Part shown: positions 7,331 through 11,357 of the stretch, piece by piece | Layout of the letters: the number at the start of each line of letters is the position of its first letter | How positions within the stretch are numbered: the stretch's first letter is position 1 | Assembly: GCA_014384665.1 (NCBI GenBank) | Contig: JACNFI010000410.1 | Span: forward strand, 1-11,357 | Direction: 5' to 3' | Length of the DNA: 11,357 bases | DNA from: Candidatus Cloacimonadota bacterium | Lineage (GTDB): Bacteria; Cloacimonadota; Cloacimonadia; JGIOTU-2 | Notes under the pieces: model-generated | Database searches by the model: none | Told to the model about the DNA's origin: nothing | What the model saw: the letters and a program-made list of their open reading frames with translations, nothing else | Position numbers and translations under genes: made by a program

Positions 7331-7663
7331 TGTCATTCTGAGTCCGCCAGTTCCGAAACGGAGTCCCCGACTATGTCGGGGTCTGGCGGAGCGTCATAAA
7401 TGGTCAAATGCTACTTCCCCGTGTCCACGGGGATAGCGTCATAAGAGCCTTCGGCTCGTCATAAATAGTCATTTGCTCCTTCGGAGCGTCAAATGAGCCT
7501 TTGGCTCGTCATAAATAATCATTATGACAGTGAGCAAAGCGAACAAATGACTTAATGATAGCGAGGCGTTATGACAGCGAACAAAGTGAGCATTTTGGCA
7601 GCGAAGCGTTATGACGGCTTTAGCCATTATGACAGCGATCCCCGCGGACGCGGGGATATGACA
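7331..7663. repeat. Mirrored array of short GC-rich hairpins (REP/MITE-like)
   Basis: About 333 bp between TGTCAT (7331-7336) and ATGACA (7658-7663), packed with small stems. TCCGCCAG 7343-7350 pairs with 7383-7390 and encloses two smaller hairpins (CCG/CGG 7353-7361; CCCCGA/TCGGGG 7365-7381). TCCCCGTG 7416-7423 pairs with 7426-7433. GAGCC/GGCTC lies at 7445-7457 and 7495-7507, GCTCC/GGAGC at 7475-7487, GGCT/AGCC at 7616-7625, and ATCCCCGCG/CGCGGGGAT at 7638-7657. The linker word is GTCATAA in the left half and its complement TTATGAC in the right half; the switch is at 7508-7528, itself an inverted repeat. No protein is plausible here. The array ends eight bases before the ribosome binding site of the next gene, so it makes up that gene's leader and may affect termination or mRNA stability. 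It is not CRISPR: the units are unequal and have no unique spacers. Confidence 0.85.
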
Positions 7664-7670
7664 ATAATTG

Positions 7671-7678
7671 AAAGGAGA
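7671..7678 (+). promoter_or_regulatory. Ribosome binding site that fixes an ATT start
   Basis: AAAGGAGA is a good Shine-Dalgarno sequence. It lies immediately after the TTG at 7668, which therefore cannot be the start it serves. With normal spacing (eight bases from GGAG) the start is ATT at 7686, followed by AAA AAA, the usual beginning of a signal peptide. ATT at 7683 would be slightly too close. Confidence 0.6.
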
Positions 7679-7685
7679 GATTATT

Positions 7686-8438
7686 ATTAAAAAATATTTT
7701 TTTGTTTGTAGTATTGCTATTACTTTATTTATTTCACCATTAGCATTTGCAGAGCCTTCAGCTATATTGCCAAGCTTAATAGTAAATCCTGGAGAATCTT
7801 TCACAGTCCCCTTAACAGTTGATAATTTAGTTGATTTAGAAGGTATGGATATAACTATAGAGTTTGATGAGGGTGTAATAGATGCTGCAGGAGCAACATT
7901 ACAAGGTGGAATTTTAGAAAATGAGAATTACAATTTAGTAATAAATGCGATAATAGATGGACAAATTATGCTTGTTTTTTATGCTACTTTAGATTTATTT
8001 ACTGGAAGTGGTGTAGTAGCGTATCTTGAATTTGATGCTGTTGGTAATGTTGATGATTCTACACCTTTAACATTTACTCAATTTGATGTAAATGAAGTTA
8101 GTTACTTATATAATACAACTGATGGTTCGGTTACAATAGCTAATATAGGTGCGGATGATCAAATTTTAATATCTCCAGATATTACTCTTCATCCAAATCA
8201 ACCCAATCCATTTAAGACTATAACATACATCAATTACTCATTACAAAAACCCTCTAAATTGAAGATAGAAATTTACAATGTGAAGGGTCAAATAATTGAA
8301 ACACTAATTGATGAATATAAGGATACTGGTAATTATCAAGAATGCTGGGATGCAAAAGATGTTCAAGCAGGTTTGTATTTTTACCAGATAATTGCAGGAG
8401 ATTATAGGAAAGTAAGAAAATGCATTTTATTGAAGTAA
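7686..8438 (+). CDS. Small secreted cohesin-like protein with T9SS sorting domain
   Basis: A 250-residue exported protein counted from ATT 7686. A six-residue longer reading begins at TTG 7668 but lacks a ribosome site. Residues 1-22 are a signal peptide (KKYFFVCSIAITLF, cleavage AFA|EP). Residues 23-155 are a cohesin-like beta-sandwich: NPGESFTVPLTVDN, LEGMDITIEFDEGV, and SGVVAYLEFDAVG. These match, in order, the cohesin-like domain of the large protein at 478-6600 (IEGIDIEISFNPEV, SGVVAFVEFDVIG). Residues 162-250 are a type A sorting domain (NQPNPF, IYNVKGQ, AGLYFY, KCILLK). There is no catalytic domain, so a binding or scaffold role on the cell surface is inferred; the partner could be a dockerin-bearing protein. 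Its sorting domain is clearly diverged from the other two, so it is not a recent copy of them. Confidence 0.85.
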   Translation: MKKYFFVCSIAITLFISPLAFAEPSAILPSLIVNPGESFTVPLTVDNLVDLEGMDITIEFDEGVIDAAGATLQGGILENENYNLVINAIIDGQIMLVFYATLDLFTGSGVVAYLEFDAVGNVDDSTPLTFTQFDVNEVSYLYNTTDGSVTIANIGADDQILISPDITLHPNQPNPFKTITYINYSLQKPSKLKIEIYNVKGQIIETLIDEYKDTGNYQECWDAKDVQAGLYFYQIIAGDYRKVRKCILLK

Positions 8439-8467
8439 GAAATTAACTGAAGATGCAAGTTTCTTAC
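8435..8467 (+). terminator. Inverted repeat over the stop codon, possible weak terminator
   Basis: GTAAGAAA at 8435-8442, which contains the TAA stop, is perfectly complementary to TTTCTTAC at 8460-8467 across a 17-base loop. The stem is AU-rich and no T tract follows directly, so a classical intrinsic terminator is doubtful; a stability or attenuation role is equally possible. Confidence 0.3.
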
Positions 8468-8500
8468 AATTGATAGCTGATGTTTTAAGAAATCCCAAAT

Positions 8501-8508
8501 GGAGGTGA
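8501..8508 (+). promoter_or_regulatory. Ribosome binding site of the C25 peptidase gene
   Basis: GGAGGTGA is an eight-base match to the 16S rRNA 3' tail, placed just before ATG 8510. The position supports that start, which is immediately followed by a lysine-rich signal peptide. Confidence 0.75.
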
Positions 8509-8509
8509 G

Positions 8510-11357
8510 ATGAAGAAAAAATTATTATCAATACTTTTATTTATTTTCTTGTTTATCTCTTTAAATGCAGAGATTATTGAAAAAAAATATTATTTTAATA
8601 ATTACGAAATCATTGAATTAGATGGATATCAAATTATCAATTTTGAAAACACATTACTAACAGGAAAAGCTGGAGAACCAACATTACCTTATAAAGATGT
8701 ATCCTTATTATTACCACCAGGAGAAATTGCAGAATCTATTGAAATTATAGGATATGAAGAAACTGAATTAGTTGGATTTTTTGAACTATATCCACAACAA
8801 CATTCTCAACCAATTTCAGAAGGAAGGTCAGGAGAATTTGTGAAGGATTTAGAGGTTTATAACAGTGATGTTCAGTATCCTGAAAAATTATATGGCGAAC
8901 TCTCAACACATTTTATGAATGGTTACTCTTTTGGATTTTCAGCTTTCACACCTATAAAGTATTTTCCTTCAACAGGGAAAATAAGTTTCTTCAAAAAGGT
9001 TACTGTAAAAATATCTACACGAATTGATGAAAAATCATATCAAGCTTTAGAAAATTTGAATTCATCCCCAAGAACAATAAAGAAAGTTCGTAGAATCGCT
9101 CAAAATCCGAAGTTTATATCATGTTATCCTGAACGAGAACCAAGAGAAGGTGATTACCAAATGTTGATTGTTACTCCCTCTCAATTTGAAAACAACTATC
9201 AAGAACTGATAGATTTGTATTTGATAAGAGGAATTAGAACAGAAATTATAACTACTGAAATGATAAACTCAATTATTACTGGTCTTGATTTGCAGGAAAA
9301 AATTCGTAATTATATTATTCAAGAATATCAAGAACACAGTATTGAATATGTTTTGTTAGGTGGTGATGTTGAACTGGTTCCTTATCGGGGATTTTATTGT
9401 ATGGTCCAATCTTCTTCCGTTTATGAAGATGATAATATTCCTGCAGATTTATATTATTCTTCTCTGGATGGTTCATGGAATGACAATGGAAACAATTTAT
9501 GGGGTGAGATAGGTGAAGATGACTTATTACCAGAGGTTTCTGTTGCCCGTCTTGTAATAAACAACCTAAATGATTTGAATAATATTCTTAGCAAAATAAT
9601 TTCCTATCAGGATAATCCTGTTCTTGGGGAATTGGATAAACCCATTTTAGCTGGAGAGCTTCTCTGGGAAGACCCTTTAACCTGGGGTGGTGATTATCTT
9701 GATTTACTGATTGGCTATCACGATGATAATGGTTATACAACAAATGGGATTCCAGAAGACCATGATATTGAGACGCTTTATGATAGGGATATTGGTTATT
9801 GGGAGGGTAGCACATTGATTTCAAAAATAAATGAAGGAAAACCTTTTGTTCATCATGTCGGACATGCAAATTGGAATTATTGTATGCGCCTGAATTTGTC
9901 TGATATAACAAATTCAAATTTTTCCCAAGTAAATGGCATTAATCATAATTATACTCTTGTTTATACTCATGGTTGTTATTCGGGTGCTTTTGATTATGAT
10001 GATTGTATTGGAGAAGAGATGATTAATATTGAAAATTTTGCTGTTGCATTTGCGGGAAACTCTCGTTATGGTTGGTTTAATGAGGGACAAACAGAGGGAC
10101 CTTCCCAACATTTACATCGTGAATTCATAGACGCTCTCTATGGTAGTAGAATAGGAAGGATTGGAAATACACATTTAGAATCGAAAATTGATACAGCTCC
10201 ATGGGTAAATGCTCCAGGGCAATGGGAAGAAGGTGCCCTTCGTTGGTGTTTCTATGATTGCAATGTTATTGGAGATCCCGCAATGTCTATATGGACTGAT
10301 GAACCAATTTCTATTCAAGCAACTTACCAGGATTCTATTCCAATCGGCACCACTTCTTTAAATATAACACTGAGTAGTTCAGGAGATTGTTCAGTTGAAG
10401 GACTCACTTGTGCAATAATGAAAGATGGTGTGTTATATGGAACTGGATTAACGGATTCAACAGGTTTTGTTGAGGTAATTTTTAATTCTATAATAACTGA
10501 AACAGGGGAAGCAGAACTAATTATTTCTGGTTACAATTGCCTTCCAACATTTTTTCCGATTACCATTATTCCCAATGAGGGCTCTTATGTAATTCTTAAT
10601 AATTTTGAAGTCATTGATGATAATAATAATATACCTGAATATGATGAAAACATCAGTTTGAATATTGCTTTAGAAAATATTGGTCTGGAAGATGCTATCA
10701 ATGTTTATGCAATACTATCAACAGAGGACGAGTTTATAACAATTATAGATGGAGAAGAGAATGTTGGAACCATTCTCGGTGAAACTATTGTTACAATTGA
10801 GAATGCATTTGAACTCCAAATTGCAAATAACATTCCAGACCAGCATCAAATAAATTTCCAATTAGAAATATCTGGAAATTCGTACGAAACTTGGTATTCT
10901 TATTTTGATATAACAGTAAATGCCCCAAATCTTTTAGTAGAAAATATAATCTTTGACGATAGCTCTGGAAACAACAATGGAATTATTGATCCTGGTGAAA
11001 CTTTTACAATAACCATTCCTACATACAACATTGGTCATGCTACATCTCCAGTTGCAATTGCAAGTTTGACTTGCAATAATGATTTGATAACAATTGAAAA
11101 TGATTTTTATGAATTAGGACCAATTGAACCGGAATCTTTTAGTAATGCGGTTTTTACTGCTACAGCAAGTGATGATATTGCACAAGGAACACCAATAACA
11201 TTTAATTACGAAGTAATTGCTGAAGAATATTATGTTCAATACGATTTTACTCACATAGTTGGTTTAATTATAGAAGATTTTGAGACGGGTGATTTTTCAG
11301 CTTTTGATTGGGAATTTGAAGGGGATGCAGATTGGACTATTTCTCTTGATGCTTATG
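8510..11357 (+). CDS. Gingipain-type C25 cysteine peptidase (3' truncated by window end)
   Basis: The frame is open for 949 codons to the window edge. Residues 1-20 are a signal peptide (KKKLLSILLFIFLF, cleavage LNA|E). Residues about 25-210 match the N-terminal propeptide region of C25 peptidases (GEPTLPYKDVSLLLPPG near residue 56). Residues about 215-598 are the peptidase: YVLLGGDVELVPYRG, then NIPADLYYSSLDG, LLPEVSVARL, then the catalytic His452 in HHVGHANWN and Cys489 in THGCYSGAFD, ending VIGDPAMSIW. The His-Cys spacing and surrounding glycines suit an active enzyme. From about 600, Ig-like/CARDB-type domains follow; one has a calcium-site-like acidic turn (DDSSGNNNGIIDPGE, near 815). 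From about 921, EDFETGDFSAFDW begins what looks like a choice-of-anchor J domain. A T9SS sorting domain would be expected beyond the edge but is not seen. Cleavage specificity cannot be read from the sequence. Confidence 0.92.
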   Translation, partial: MKKKLLSILLFIFLFISLNAEIIEKKYYFNNYEIIELDGYQIINFENTLLTGKAGEPTLPYKDVSLLLPPGEIAESIEIIGYEETELVGFFELYPQQHSQPISEGRSGEFVKDLEVYNSDVQYPEKLYGELSTHFMNGYSFGFSAFTPIKYFPSTGKISFFKKVTVKISTRIDEKSYQALENLNSSPRTIKKVRRIAQNPKFISCYPEREPREGDYQMLIVTPSQFENNYQELIDLYLIRGIRTEIITTEMINSIITGLDLQEKIRNYIIQEYQEHSIEYVLLGGDVELVPYRGFYCMVQSSSVYEDDNIPADLYYSSLDGSWNDNGNNLWGEIGEDDLLPEVSVARLVINNLNDLNNILSKIISYQDNPVLGELDKPILAGELLWEDPLTWGGDYLDLLIGYHDDNGYTTNGIPEDHDIETLYDRDIGYWEGSTLISKINEGKPFVHHVGHANWNYCMRLNLSDITNSNFSQVNGINHNYTLVYTHGCYSGAFDYDDCIGEEMINIENFAVAFAGNSRYGWFNEGQTEGPSQHLHREFIDALYGSRIGRIGNTHLESKIDTAPWVNAPGQWEEGALRWCFYDCNVIGDPAMSIWTDEPISIQATYQDSIPIGTTSLNITLSSSGDCSVEGLTCAIMKDGVLYGTGLTDSTGFVEVIFNSIITETGEAELIISGYNCLPTFFPITIIPNEGSYVILNNFEVIDDNNNIPEYDENISLNIALENIGLEDAINVYAILSTEDEFITIIDGEENVGTILGETIVTIENAFELQIANNIPDQHQINFQLEISGNSYETWYSYFDITVNAPNLLVENIIFDDSSGNNNGIIDPGETFTITIPTYNIGHATSPVAIASLTCNNDLITIENDFYELGPIEPESFSNAVFTATASDDIAQGTPITFNYEVIAEEYYVQYDFTHIVGLIIEDFETGDFSAFDWEFEGDADWTISLDAY

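Noticed and set aside
7331..7663. CRISPR array
   Set aside because: Units are unequal palindromes with changing sequence, no constant direct repeat, no unique spacers, and no cas genes in view.
7469..7804. Minus-strand reading frame of 111 codons
   Set aside because: It crosses the hairpin array and overlaps the start of the cohesin-like gene; the translation reflects the repeat words and has no domain or ribosome site.
9588..10111. Minus-strand reading frames within the C25 peptidase gene
   Set aside because: They lie wholly under a plus-strand gene with intact catalytic motifs and show no recognisable features.

Overview
The window is AT-rich bacterial DNA. All recognisable genes read on the + strand, and nearly all encode exported proteins. 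At least three end in the type IX secretion (T9SS) type A sorting domain (a YPNPF- or QPNPF-like motif, then YNVKGQ, then SGIYFY-like, then a basic tail KKMIL). This domain set, with multi-rung beta-helix repeats, cohesin/dockerin-like domains, and papain-like and gingipain-like proteases, points to the FCB superphylum. The style resembles Cloacimonadota or a neighbouring candidate phylum. The phylum call is inference from domain style, because no marker gene is present.

Layout. 1-288 is the end of a T9SS cargo gene cut by the window edge. 289-477 is intergenic, but 307-418 still reads, with one frameshift, as the tail of a second, decayed sorting domain. 478-6600 is one very large secreted protein (2040 aa): signal peptide, papain-like (C1) cysteine peptidase, three beta-helix modules of unequal length, a carboxypeptidase-regulatory-like domain, a dockerin-like segment, a cohesin-like domain and a T9SS sorting domain. 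6657-7277 is a PEBP/YbhB-type lipoprotein close behind it. 7278-7685 is a 408-bp gap, most of it a dense array of small GC-rich hairpins (7331-7663). 7686-8438 is a small secreted cohesin-like T9SS protein whose best-placed start codon is ATT. 8510 to the window end is a gingipain-type C25 cysteine peptidase with an intact His/Cys pair, cut off by the edge.

How they may work together. The locus looks like a cell-surface proteolysis and adhesion cluster: two unrelated cysteine peptidase families exported to the surface, one carrying both a dockerin-like and a cohesin-like domain, next to a stand-alone cohesin-like protein. A non-cellulosomal surface complex held by cohesin-dockerin contacts is possible but is inference.

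The most unusual signal is the small GC-rich palindromes. They form the mirrored array at 7331-7663. Related palindromes also lie inside coding sequence, in frame, at the same variable loop of the sorting domains of two genes (194-211 and 6484-6524). With the decayed sorting-domain tail at 307-418, they suggest that the 3' ends of these T9SS cargo genes are sites of palindrome insertion and cassette exchange.
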